Shown here: positions 13,601 to 22,976 of the stretch, one piece after another
How the letters are laid out: every line of letters begins with the position of its first letter
Position numbering within the stretch: the stretch's first letter is position 1
Assembly: GCA_946902985.2 (NCBI GenBank)
Contig: OX336397.1
Coordinates: forward strand, 185,074,813-185,138,812
Source of the DNA: Meconema thalassinum
Taxonomy: Eukaryota; Arthropoda; Insecta; Orthoptera; Tettigoniidae
DNA length: 64,000 bases
Direction: 5' to 3'
The notes under the pieces: model-generated
What the model saw: only the letters and a program-made list of their open reading frames with translations
What the model was told of the DNA's origin: nothing
Databases searched by the model: none
Position numbers and translations under genes: made by a program

Positions 13601-14317
13601 GATTAAAGTGTTCATTGATTATTTCCAAGTGTATTCACCCTATTGTACCCTGTTAGATGTAAGAGTGTTATGCAATGTTTTTTTGATAGTCAGTGGTCAA
13701 ACTATCCTTAGATTTGGTAATAAACATTTGATTACGACGCGTCTCGCCGTAATACTTTCGTTCACATAGGATTAAGACAGATGTAAATGCAATAGTAACT
13801 GTGGACGAGGTACCATCCTTACCTAGGGATTGGTCTTGCTTGATGTAAAATGTAACTTGTACCGAGTCATTTGTTGCAACCTTGCTTCGCGTTAATTTTT
13901 CATGTACCTCGCGCCGAGCTTAGTTGTTGCTTTTGTTTCATGTAACTAGGACTTCGCGATGGTACTTAACGTCATATTAGGGAACGACTCATTATTGTAT
14001 TTAGATCAGGGGACTAGCCGATTTCGACCCTCGGAAGTAGTTTAGGGGTCTTTCTTTGAATAAATCATTCAGGAAATTTTACTTCAGACCGGATCTCTTT
14101 ATTGTTAGCTTTGTATTTGAGGATGTATATCTTTGGGCGTCTATGACATGTTTCCGTACCAAATGACCCAGATCCCCTGGAACAAGCCTCTCGTGCTACG
14201 CTAGCCCTTAAAGAAATGCACCCGATTCTCTCAGGTTGTTGGTTCGAAGGACGGGGTCGTTCGAAGTACCATTTCTTTCGGCGGATGGTACCCGGATAAC
14301 CTCCTCTGACTGGCTCA
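10682..14317. mobile_element. 3,636-bp insertion with TG...CA ends and ATAC target duplication, inside the polymerase relic
   Basis: The polymerase relic stops at ATAC (10,678-10,681) and resumes directly after a second ATAC (14,318-14,321). The inserted segment begins TGAGCC and ends GGCTCA, a 6-bp perfect inverted terminus of the TG...CA kind used by LTR retroelements, which commonly make 4-6-bp target duplications. I find no internal second copy of the first 60 bases, no RT or integrase motif and no transposase. That suggests a long solo LTR or an unclassified non-autonomous element. Small open frames exist (11,130-11,396; 11,623-11,850; 12,576-12,761), none recognised. Possible AATAAA-type signals lie near 13,720 and 14,059. 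The boundaries are well supported; the class is not. Confidence 0.75.
11623..11850 (+). other. Unrecognised 75-codon open frame inside the insert
   Basis: The frame opens after a TGA at 11,620 and ends at TAA 11,848. It reads into an acidic, coding-looking peptide with GGPDEIIHNT and KELDDRQGPL segments. A second open frame covers about 11,520-11,645 in another register just upstream, so this could be the tail of a frameshifted gene. It has no good initiator of its own except internal ATGs near 11,686. I do not recognise a family; chance is possible at this length. Confidence 0.25.
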
Positions 14318-15000
14318 ATACGTCTTGTGACTGACAGCAAAAAGGCTGAAAGTTAATAGCTAAGCCAACATTTATTGACAGAACAATTTATGGTCCTAAC
14401 CTAGCTGCTTTCCACATGGCTAAACGTAACATTGTTTTCAATAAGCCTATATATATTGGAATGTGTATACTGGATATTTCCAAACTTCTTATGAATTCCC
14501 ACCACTATGATGTCCTGCTACGCTATTATGGCATGGAAAATCTTAAACGTATGTATATGGATACAGACTCGTTCGTTTATTAGGTTAACACCCAAGATGT
14601 TGATCAAGGCAAGATGAATTTCCTAGAACACCTGGACACATCTCATTATCCTACTAATCACATATGTTACTCTACATCACACAAAAAGTGGGAAAATTTT
14701 AAGACGAGGCTTGTGGACGTATTAATCAAGCATTTGTTGGAAATGGTATAGAAATAAAAAGGATTGAAGGTATTAGCAGTGGTATTGTCAAAAATTCTAT
14801 AAGTTTTCAAGATTATAAGGATTGTATCATGAAAAACGAGATAAAAGAATACCAATGAAGATTATTGCTTCTAAAAACATAGAATATCATTTGTAATACT
14901 AAAATAATTGCTTTGTGTCCTAGTGTTGATAAAAGAGTAATTCATTTGGATGGTATAGCTACACATGCCTATGGTCATTACTCAACCGTTGACCTTGCTT
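14318..15000 (+). pseudogene. Family B DNA polymerase relic, 3' part (palm/thumb)
   Basis: This is the C-terminal part of the same polymerase relic, resuming on the far side of the insert. Visible are an LIAKPTF block at about 14,355, a long motif-B-type helix region ending in IYIGMCILDISK near 14,480, and the motif C segment MYMDTDS at about 14,550 with both catalytic aspartates still present. A TAG stop follows at about 14,580, and a frameshift lies near 14,700. The closing block near 14,910-14,990 ends in an AYGHY-type sequence, the usual C-terminus of this family. With the 5' part this accounts for almost the whole length of the polymerase, so the gene was complete before it decayed and before the insertion. 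Confidence 0.85.
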
Positions 15001-15640
15001 AAAAAGTTACGTTATGGATATCAGAATCCTCTGCCTGTGTCTAGCAAAATACATAAACCAAAAAATTTAAAGAAATAAAACAATAGCACTAAAAATAAAA
15101 AAACAGAACCAATCAAGCAACAAAAACAAAAAATAATATATTACGTGTATATATTGCACATGTATTTAAAATAAGTAAAAAATATTTTATGGTCACTGCT
15201 TGTACATTTTTAATTTCCACCCACTTCCCCCACTCATAATGCCAACTGTTAACCTCAAGTAATCTTGAGAATTTACACTTAGGTAGCTTAAATTAGGTAG
15301 TCAAAGGTATAGTAGAACCCATTTATTACCTAAATGCTTTGATATAAGGTATACAGCCTTGTTATATGTAATGAAAAATCTTGTTTTGGAAATACGAACT
15401 TTCAACATGGACTAAATCAAAAAAAATGTAAACAACAAAATTGGAAAATCCATGTTTCCATACCATGAAATTCAAAGAAGCTTCAAACTGACATTTTTAA
15501 AAACTGTAAATGGAAAATTGGCAAATGGCAATGTGTGAAATGTGAAAATGAAAATTCGGAAATTGGTAAATTGCAATGTGTGAAATATGACAATGAAAAA
15601 AAATGAAGCTTTTACTTTTTAAAACTTAACTGACTTGGTA
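15000..15640. other. A-rich non-coding stretch
   Basis: No gene is seen. Contains oligo-A runs and a small tandem duplication at about 15,510-15,600 (GGCAATGTGTGAAATGTGA and a near copy). If the polymerase relic had 3' sequence of its own it is not recognisable here. Confidence 0.5.
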
Positions 15641-15644
15641 ATCG

Positions 15645-16215
15645 TAAGCTGGTTGTGCGTAGCGAACATTTTGAACAGTTGCCACAGTGTAGGTGTTAGC
15701 TTTACCTTACTCTCAATAAGCCTAGCAGTGCGTGTGCCCTTATATACTTTGTGTATGTGCAATAGCCCTTCGCTTAGCTTTAAAGGTTAGGTTACGTTAG
15801 ATTAATTAAGTTAGCTGAGCTTAGGTTAGGTAAGGCTAGGTTAGGTAAAGTTAGGTGAGGACATGTTTGGTTAGGTGAACTGAGGTTAGGTAAAGTTTGG
15901 TTAGGTTAGGTTAGGTTAAGTTAGGTTATGTTAGGTTAGGTTAAGTTTGGTAAGATTAATTTACGTTACGTTAGGTAAGGTTAGGTTAGTATGCCATATG
16001 TATAAGTGGTTGTGTGCAGTGACCATTTTGTGCACTGTATTAGCCCTGTGCTAAAAATAGATTTGAAAAGCCCGCCATTAAAGAGTGTGGTTGCGCGTGG
16101 CGGCCATAATGCCCATTAGCCCCTGTGCCAGCTATGACTCTCCTCTCCATAAGAATAACATAGAGCAGTTGCGCGCGACGGCCATCTTGCCCATTAGCCC
16201 CTGTGCCACAATCGC
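15645..16215. repeat. Dispersed 78-82-bp repeats (GGTTGYGCG...GCC...TTAGCCCCTGTGCC) flanking telomere-like DNA
   Basis: Four related modules start near 15,650, 16,006, 16,090 and 16,168. The last two share GTTGCGCG, a GGCCAT block, and GCCCATTAGCCCCTGTGCCA with a 78-bp offset. The telomere-like tract at 15,783-15,990 lies between the first and second module. Confidence 0.7.
15783..15990. repeat. Degenerate interstitial (TTAGG)n telomere-like tract
   Basis: Runs of AGGTT with period 5, for example GGTTAGGTTAGGTTAGG near 15,900, are interspersed with GGTAAGG, GGTAAAG and GGTTAAG variants over about 200 bp. TTAGG is the ancestral insect telomere unit. The tract is too degenerate to be a working telomere end. 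Confidence 0.85.
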
Positions 16216-16689
16216 CTAATATTACCTATTGAGAAGCACTGTTAATGATTCATTGGATCATAACTCATGTACTAAAAGCTTGGCTAATTCGTACAACCAT
16301 TATCTTGAAAACATTTCTCCCGATAAACTTGTAGTTTGGAAACGAAGAGCTTTCCACATTGAAGTATGTTTTCCCAAAATTTAGTTGAGTTGCCTAATCG
16401 TAATTTCATTTGAGTTTTGACATTGGGGTTTCTGCCATATCTTTAAGGTAAAATGGTGGCAATATAAACATGACACTGAGGTGCCTCTTACTAGTGGTAC
16501 CTAATTTGCTTTCATTTTGTTTGAATTTTCAATAGGGACAGGCATTTAATCACACAATACGCACAAAAACGTGACCACCCTCAAGGTAGTGCAGCCTGAA
16601 TTACAAGAAACAAATGATAATCACAAAGTTTATCATCCCAAGGCAAAATACGCACAAAAAATAATAATTATGACATAGAGGAAAATTAA

Positions 16690-16835
16690 CTCGACCACGG
16701 TGATGCACTATTTCGTGCCTTGCTTGCATCAGGAGAATGTGGGTATGAATCCAACCTAGGCCATCCTGAAAATTGTTTTCGAGGTTTCCCTTTTCCACCC
16801 CCAGGCATATAAACAGCCCACTTTCTCCTAACCGC
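16690..16835 (+). repeat. Diverged tRNA-type SINE fragment
   Basis: The order (GCATCAGGAGAATGTGGGT, GAATCCAACC, TTTTCGAGGTTTCCC, CCCCAGGCATATAAAC) matches the head-to-body transition of the better preserved SINE at 41,191. The B-box-like part is degenerate. Confidence 0.55.
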
Positions 16836-17149
16836 ATAGGTATAGTTATTACTCTTGTTCTTATCAAGGAGAATGTTGGTTGTAGTAGCTTGAATGTTGT
16901 TCTAAGGACAGAACAGTGAGGCTATCAGCCCCTGTATTATACGTTATAATATTTTCCTTATTTCCAATGATAGCGGTACTCCCTTGTTGTTGTTCGAGAT
17001 TCATTTGAGGAGATTGGACATCGCGATCATTTAGCCCAGTGTACTTTGGTGAGTGTACTTCTGTCTGATAAACTGTGGTGGTGTAATGGCTGTATTAATG
17101 AATTCAGTTAAGGTGAGGATTACGAGGAATGCAGCTGAGGCTTTAAGTT

Positions 17150-17366
17150 AGGAACCTCCCCGGCATTCTCCTGGAGTAGAAGTGGGAAACCACGGAAAGC
17201 CACTTCCAGGATGGCGGAGGTGGTAATCGTACCCTCCTCTTCTCTGCATTCCTCACGGGCTGAGTGGTCCCCACTCCAGTCCTCAGGCCGGAAATAAATT
17301 TATTGGCAGAGCTGGTAATCGAACAGGGACCTCTGGGATGCTAGCCACTGCGCCACGAGCCGCCAA
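17150..17366 (-). repeat. tRNA-derived SINE, minus strand
   Basis: Read on the minus strand it starts GGCGGCTCGTGGCGCAGTGG, an A-box-like sequence, followed by a B-box-like CCTGTTCGATTACC. The body includes CCGTGGTTTCCCACTTC, the tract shared with other SINEs in this window. This is an internal Pol III promoter arrangement typical of tRNA-derived SINEs. Confidence 0.7.
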
Positions 17367-17689
17367 AGCATAAGTTTGGCAGTTGTTATTGGTAAATCTT
17401 GATCGTGTAATTTTTTGATAAACTGTGTTTGTTTGGTGTCTGTAGTAGTTTGCCTGGCTGTATTCATTGTGGTCTAGAAATGATCTGATGCCCCGGGACT
17501 TGAAGTAGGCCTATGTTTCCATTCCGACATTTGCCCAGACGGAGAGTGGGAATAATCCAACAAATACCACACTGATGATGGACGCTGTCAGTGCCAGAGT
17601 TGGAACCTTGAATCTCTTAAATTGCCTAGAATAATTGTCTACGTTTAGAAACGAAGATAATAATAATAATAATAATCATATATATGTCT

Positions 17690-18190
17690 ATCTCTTTGAA
17701 TCCCCGTTTCAACGGGGTTGGGGATCGGATGTAATGATTTCTTTTTCTTCCTAGTGGAGGGTGATTTTACGGCCAGATGCCCTAACTAACCCCAACTTCT
17801 TGAGAGGATTTTGGTGTTTGAAGCCATATTTTCAGTGTTGCCTTAGTAAACAAGAGTTTAATGCTTTTCAGTCGGTCAACACGAATGTACCCAAAGGAGA
17901 TGGGTTATGCCCTAATCCTGAAATAAATTACATATTATTAATCTCATGTAATTTATTTCAGGATTAGGGCATATCCCATCTATTTTGGGTACATTCGTGT
18001 TGACCGACTGAAAAGCACTAAACTCTTGTTCTTGAGAGGAGTTAACGAGAGATGAAATGAGTGAAAGAGAATGAAACTAGGCAAGGCAGGAAGGAAGTGG
18101 CCGTGACCTATTAAAAGGTACCGCCCTAGAATGTGCTTGGAGTTGAAAATGGGAAACCACGGAGAAAGGATGGAGCTCACGTCTCGCTGT
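17690..18190 (-). repeat. SINE copy interrupted by an inverted Penelope-terminus insertion
   Basis: 17,698-17,808 and 18,031-18,180 match, in inverted order, the two halves of the SINE at 41,191-41,548: the ACGGGG-type 3' hairpin and the GGCCAGATGCCC region, then TTAACGAGAGATGAAATG, GGCCGTGACC and GGGAAACCACGGAG. The halves are separated by 222 bp of inserted sequence with a 12-bp duplication, TTCTTGAGAGGA, at 17,797-17,808 and 18,029-18,040. An AAT microsatellite lies just outside at 17,656-17,676. Confidence 0.75.
17809..18028. mobile_element. Perfect-type hairpin of two inverted Penelope-like termini
   Basis: 17,851-17,933 and 17,945-18,028 are inverted copies of each other, about 84 bp per arm with an 11-bp spacer and few mismatches. 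One arm contains CTTTTCAGTCGGTCAACACG. The same sequence ends the Penelope-like element at 48,256-48,335. The insert is flanked by the 12-bp duplication noted for the host SINE. Penelope-like elements are known to carry terminal repeats in inverted as well as direct order, so this looks like an insertion of termini only. Confidence 0.75.
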
Positions 18191-18269
18191 GTTGAATTTG
18201 GAGAGTAGATCGCCTAAAAATAGCAATAATAATAACTCCCAGATACTATGAAAAAGGGAAAATAAATCT

Positions 18270-18577
18270 TAGAGGTGATCTTCTCAAAATGAACTCTAAT
18301 AGATTAACCAAACAAACCTTTGATTTCTTCCGTAACTACGAAACGAAACCCATATGGTTTCAAGAAACTGAAAACGGTCTAGTAGAATTTAAAAGGAAAT
18401 TACAGAATATTCACTGTTCAATTAACAAGCAAAACTAATTAATAAAAACGAAAATATATGGTTGCAAGACAAAACTACGTTAAATCCAAACCCATCAACT
18501 TGGAAGAAGAGAGGAAAAGATCAGAAAGAATGAAGAGATACCGGGCACAAAGTAAAGAACGACACACAGAGAAATGA
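18270..18577 (+). pseudogene. RTE-like LINE ORF2 C-terminal remnant
   Basis: A frame from about 18,290 reads MNSNRLTKQTFDFF then an acidic helical stretch, corresponding to the region after the last RT subdomains seen at 55,264 in the RTE-like LINE of this window (MDSNRLSHWIF). After a stop near 18,435 another frame gives LEEERKRSERMKRYRAQSK and a TGA at 18,572-18,574. Such an ERMKxxWxxxK tail is typical of RTE-type ORF2 ends. An (AAT)n tract at 18,613-18,635 follows and may be its tail. Confidence 0.6.
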
Positions 18578-18639
18578 TTGATTCAACGTACCCGAAGCAG
18601 TGTGAAACGAAAGAATAATAATAATAATAATAATACGGT

Positions 18640-19980
18640 AATAATTATTATCTCTAAATATTATTCCCCATTTTACGGGATCGGAGACAAGGTGAGGAGA
18701 ACTATTTCATGGGGACTGACGGTGGCCTTGCACGTTAACGCGCGAATCCGTTCAGGTCAATAATGACAGTACGTAATATTTCTAAGAGTAGGTAACTTTC
18801 CAGTTTGATGATCAATTTACCGGTCCGGAACGGTATCTATTTTTCCGGGTACCAGTTTGGCTGGGCATCTTATATTCCATGTTCCAATACGCTGTTCCCT
18901 AAGGGGATTAAGGAAAAGGTCTAGGGCTAGGTAATGGGGGCAAAGGGTTCAAGTTCCAGTTTCCGGGAAAGAAGATGCCAATTAAATTTAGGTTATTGAT
19001 GGGATATGTATTTATATCATTAAGTTTTGTAATATGTCACCGGTGCATAAGAATAGCCGATATAATAATAATAATAAAAAGTCTGATTATTGTTAGAAAA
19101 ACATCCCTAGTGTCACAGTTTTTCTTACATCGTGCCTAGGCTATTTATCAACAGCAATAACTTCGCTGCTAGCAATATCGTCACCAAGTTAGTGTCTTCC
19201 ACGTACGGTCCCTCGCGGCAAAATATTAAGATCTGAGAGTTTTTGAGTTCCATGTACGGATAATTGAATTACACTTCATAAATTTCATAAAGAAGTCGAT
19301 TCTTACAACCAGAGTTCTGCTTGGACACGTTCATGCCCTGTTTAGATTAATATTGTGATTGGCGAGGATACACAGGTTTAAATGTGTAACTAGAAATTTA
19401 TCTATGCCGACAATTATACAAGTTACGCGGAGATAGAATGTATAAGTTGGTACGGATAAATGCATCTTCGAATCTCTTCCGTTTACAGTTGGTGCTGAGG
19501 GAGATATGGTGTGTTTGGTTTTGAAGTGGGATTCTTGTAACACGAGTCGGAAGTATTGTTTTACATTTTCTGTAACTCCCTGTATCCAGTTGCTGACAAT
19601 CTCTTAGTAGTCATGGTGTGACTTGAGTTTACTGTTACGTTGAAAGGTTTGTAGTGGAATTCTCTGCCCCGTCATATTGTGCTCATATTTGTGAAAAAAC
19701 CAACTTATAGGACGCTTCATTTCTGTGGCTGGCACCAGTAAATCCTCATTCTATCGCAATGATAGATCTTAATATTTTACTCGATATTTTACCCTTACTA
19801 ACTTAAGTTAATATCATTTTAAGTCGAGCGCTAATCTCTTCTTCTCACTGTGTACATGGAGGGTTATATTCTCATTACTGTAGTCTTATTTGAAATCTGA
19901 AATTACCTCATTTGATAATGATAGTGATTTGGTGTACTGGTATGTGGCTTCTTATAATTCTTAAGCGCACTTTGTGTGTT
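18640..19980. other. Non-coding sequence upstream of the host gene's first coding exon
   Basis: No coding exon is recognised. Contains a short AAT-type microsatellite near 19,058-19,077. A promoter or a 5' untranslated exon of the gene that starts at 19,998 may lie here, but I cannot place one. Confidence 0.4.
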
Positions 19981-19984
19981 CTAG

Positions 19985-20066
19985 TTTGCTGGACATTATG
20001 GAGCAACAACCACTCATTAAGAGTGAGCCAGAATGGCCGTCTCAAACTGATGAATTGCCTAATATT
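19985..20066 (+). CDS. Host gene coding exon 1 (start exon) of a psi-KxE-rich protein, probable C2H2 zinc-finger family
   Basis: The exon begins after a TGTGTGTTCTAG acceptor at 19,984, has an ATG at 19,998, and ends in phase 0 at a GTAAGT donor at 20,067. It encodes 23 residues (Met-Glu-Gln-Gln...) containing IKSEPEW, a psi-K-x-E sumoylation-type motif followed by Pro-Glu. The presence of an acceptor upstream of the ATG implies at least one 5' non-coding exon. This layout, an acidic start exon with IKxEPE followed by further small exons each with a KxE motif, is what I know from the N-terminal halves of many insect C2H2 zinc-finger transcription factors. No zinc finger is visible in the window, so the family call is inference. 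The gene's other exons are at 21,393, 31,252 and 32,732. Confidence 0.7.
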
Positions 20067-20183
20067 GTAAGTTGTATTTATTGGGTATATCGTGTAACAT
20101 AGCAATCTTAGTGATGTGCATGACAAGCAAGTTTTAGTGACATAATACTTGCACACCGTGAGAACACGTGTATAAAAAATATT

Positions 20184-21282
20184 GGTAATTCTGCACGCCG
20201 TGAGAACATGCCTTTTCGTAACTTTTAACGAGGTATATTATTGAAAATATGGGATTTATGATTTACATACCTTTCTCGGAGTTGTTGGGAGTCGTTTCAC
20301 AATCTCAACTACAACTGCCGCACCTCAATAATATTTTTTACGAAAATAAAGAATTTTTATCGTGTTCGTTTCACTACGGACGTCATCTTGGACACTCGAC
20401 AGACGGACATGTGACTACGTTAGCAACATGTCGCACACAAAATTCACCATTCACCATTTCACTCGTAAAGACTTAAAGTACTGCCTGGCCGAAAATTACT
20501 GGTAGTACCTCAAGCAAGGGGGTCTGGGGCGTAAGCCACAGGTTAGGGTTGTTTTTGTATGTAAAACATTAATAAGATAGAATTTAAGTCCGCTACTAGG
20601 TTAGGTACTGCCTGGCCGAAAATTACTGCTAGTACCACAAGCAAGGGGGTCTGGGGCGTAAGCCCCAGGTTAGGTTTGTTTTTGTATGTAGAACATTAAT
20701 AAGATATAATTTATGTCCGCTACTAGGTTAGGTACTGCCTGGCCGAAAATTACTGCTAGTACCACAAGCAAGGGGGTCTGGGGCGTAAGCCCCAGGTTAG
20801 GTTTGTTTCACACTACTTATATAGTTGAAATGAAGTCTCTAGGAGACATCTTTCTCTCTAAGTCAGGAATGCCAACCCCACGCATTTGTTACTATCTCGC
20901 ACCGGGTATACAAAGAAACAAAAGAGCGTCGATAATGTAATATACTATTGCGCCAAATCTAACTCGTCAGTCGTACTTTAACCATGGATTGTGTGACATG
21001 TGAAATTACTTCATAAATTCTATCTCATTAATGTTTTACATACAAAATCAAACCTAACCTGGGGCTTACGCCCCAGACCCCCTTGCTTATGGTACTAGCA
21101 GTAATTTTCGGCTAGGCAGTACCTAAAAAAATATTATTGAGGTGCGGCAGTTGTAGTTGAGATTGTGAAATGACTCCCAACAACTCCGAGAAAGGTATGT
21201 AAATCATAAATCCTATATTTTCAATAATATACCTCGTTAAAAGTTACGAAAAGGCATGTTCTCACGGCGTGCAGAATTACCC
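20184..21282. mobile_element. 1.1-kb fold-back (MITE-like) element filling intron 1
   Basis: 20,184-20,340 and 21,124-21,282 are inverted copies of about 157 bp with roughly one mismatch per 50 bases. The outer ends are GGTAATTCTGCACGCCGTGA and its complement. Between the arms lie three direct 127-bp units starting at 20,478, 20,605 and 20,732 (the third truncated). Each contains GGGGGTCTGGGGCGTAAGCC, itself a hairpin. One unit is in inverted order at about 21,020-21,123. There is no transposase. Target duplication is unclear (AATATT occurs near both ends). The element occupies 1.1 of the 1.33 kb of intron 1. Confidence 0.88.
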
Positions 21283-21392
21283 CAAATATTAGGTTAACCA
21301 CGATGTTTAATATTTTATTTTTACACATAACTTAGTACACTTATTCTGTCTGCATGTTTTACATTGGCTCACATTTGTATAATACTTTCTAG

Positions 21393-21491
21393 GAATCTAT
21401 TGACCTGTTACCCTCTTATAATCTGCTGGATGAGTCTGGTGATAATTACGAAGATAAAAAATGGGCAGTCAAATCGGAACTTGAAATACAG
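21393..21491 (+). CDS. Host gene coding exon 2 (33 residues, VKSE motif)
   Basis: Acceptor TTTCTAG ends at 21,392; donor GTATTC starts at 21,492. The 99-nt exon is open in the frame set by exon 1, phase 0 at both ends. It encodes an acidic peptide that includes DESGDNYEDKKW and ends in VKSELEIQ, with a second psi-K-x-E motif. The donor is weaker than that of exon 1 (GTATTC rather than GTAAGT). Intron 2 (21,492-31,251) is 9.8 kb and carries the LINE at 22.0-26.3 kb in sense orientation. Confidence 0.7.
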
Positions 21492-21739
21492 GTATTCATA
21501 GGTTCTATATTTCCTCTCATTTAAATATTTCTTATTTTAGCAGTGAGCATTTGCTGATGTTATTGTAATCATAATGCGAGTTCTTGGGATGTATTTTACG
21601 TGAAGTCTACACCACACGCTGTGCTAACAGTAGCTAATTTATTTGTAATGCAGTTTCACTCTTCAGGTATACAGTATTTGTCTGAGGATGAAACACAGCT
21701 TTAGTGATAACCTTTCACATCAAAACATATAGTGTATGT

Positions 21740-21850
21740 CTCCAAAGCCCTATTAACAAAAAATTACTGCTTGTGCTACAAGCAAGGGGGTCAGGGGGAT
21801 AACGACCAGGTTAGGTTCGTGTATGTATGGAAAGCCTTATTAACAAAATG
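21740..21850. repeat. Isolated relic of the 127-bp fold-back unit
   Basis: AAAAATTACTGCTTGTGCTA followed by CAAGCAAGGGGGTCAGGGGG and CCAGGTTAGGTTCG matches the units at 20,478-20,820 with several changes, 0.5 kb beyond the fold-back element. A CATTAACAAAA-like flank is duplicated around it. Confidence 0.65.
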
Positions 21851-22119
21851 GTTGCAGTGATGAAGTATCGACGACATCACGAAGGATACTAAATGTTTAC
21901 ATAGCTATAGTAGCTTCCATGGTGGCCTAACGCTTGGAGGATCAGTCCAGAAAGTTTTTCATTTCGAAGGTGTAAAATAAGTATTACGACGGTCTTGTGA
22001 GGTGCTATTGGTTCACTGAAGTGAAGGTGACCTGTGAAGGTGTTAGTGAAGTGAGCGTAACTGTAGTGAGATATTTATAGTCATATTGGAATTTGTAAAT
22101 CATCACATTGAGGTTAGGC

Positions 22120-22816
22120 ATGGCGGGAAACAAAGATAAAAGAAACGCAACTCTCTCTTCAAATGTCAGTGCACAAGGAAAGGTTCCAGCCAAGCACGCA
22201 TCAAGCTCGTCAGCTGTTTGCGGTGAAGTCTCATCCCCTCAACAGGGGAATAGCAGCCAGCGCTCTCCCTTAGCGACCAATGGTACTACACGCAGCCCCT
22301 CGGACAAAGCAGGTAATGACATCTTATCACATGATAACTTCGGAAACTTGGTGCAGGGTATCGTTAAGATCTTATTCCAAAACAATGACTTCCTTCAGCC
22401 CCTTGTGTCAGTTCTCGCACAAAAGGTAGGCGAGGAACTAAGGGAATCACTGGCTTTCAGCAATGAGCTGATATCAGAATTAAAACATGAACTGAAAGCT
22501 TGCGAAAATGAAATTATTGAACTGAAGTCCTCACTTCACGACAAAATTGAGGAAACAGAACTATATTTAAGGAGGAACAATCAAAGAATCTTTGGTGTGC
22601 CGGAACAGAGAAGTGAAAGCACAGACCAGCGCTCAATGTTGCCGCGAAGCTGAACGTTCCTTTGACCGTGGATGACATTGACCGCTCGCATAGGGTTGGA
22701 GCTCCAGGGGGTGGAAAGCCTAGAGCTATCCTGTGCAAGTTTATAATTGTACTGCGAGGTGACATCAAACATCGTGTGAGAAACGCAGCCGAGCTTAAAA
22801 AGCTCACCCCCTGCTA
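22120..22816 (+). pseudogene. LINE ORF1 (coiled-coil, RRM-like nucleic-acid-binding protein), frameshifted
   Basis: From ATG 22,120 the frame gives a Ser/Thr-rich N-terminus, a hydrophobic-heptad stretch around residues 90-150 (EELRESLAFSNELISELKHE) consistent with a coiled coil, then LYLRRNNQRIFGVPE, the usual entry to the RRM-like domain of CR1/L2/Jockey ORF1 proteins. A frameshift near 22,625-22,635 moves the reading frame. NVAAKLNVPLTVDDIDRSHR follows in the new frame and the frame runs to about 22,816. The product would be an RNA-binding chaperone of the LINE RNP; this copy is broken. The intact relative at 42,749 has the same domain order. Confidence 0.8.
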
Positions 22817-22976
22817 AGTTCCAGGTACAATGAAGATAACTAACGTACTCATATTATTCACTCTTTTTCCTCCTTTTAATTTTTATTTTTAATTTACTTC
22901 ATATAACTTACTTAAATAATTATGCAACATTTCATTTTAGGAACATCTTTTAATATTTAATATTTCTGGAAACTCT

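Noticed and set aside
14065..14340. 91-codon minus-strand frame spanning the right end of the 3.6-kb insert
   Set aside because: It crosses the insertion junction into the polymerase relic, so it cannot be an ancestral gene of either.
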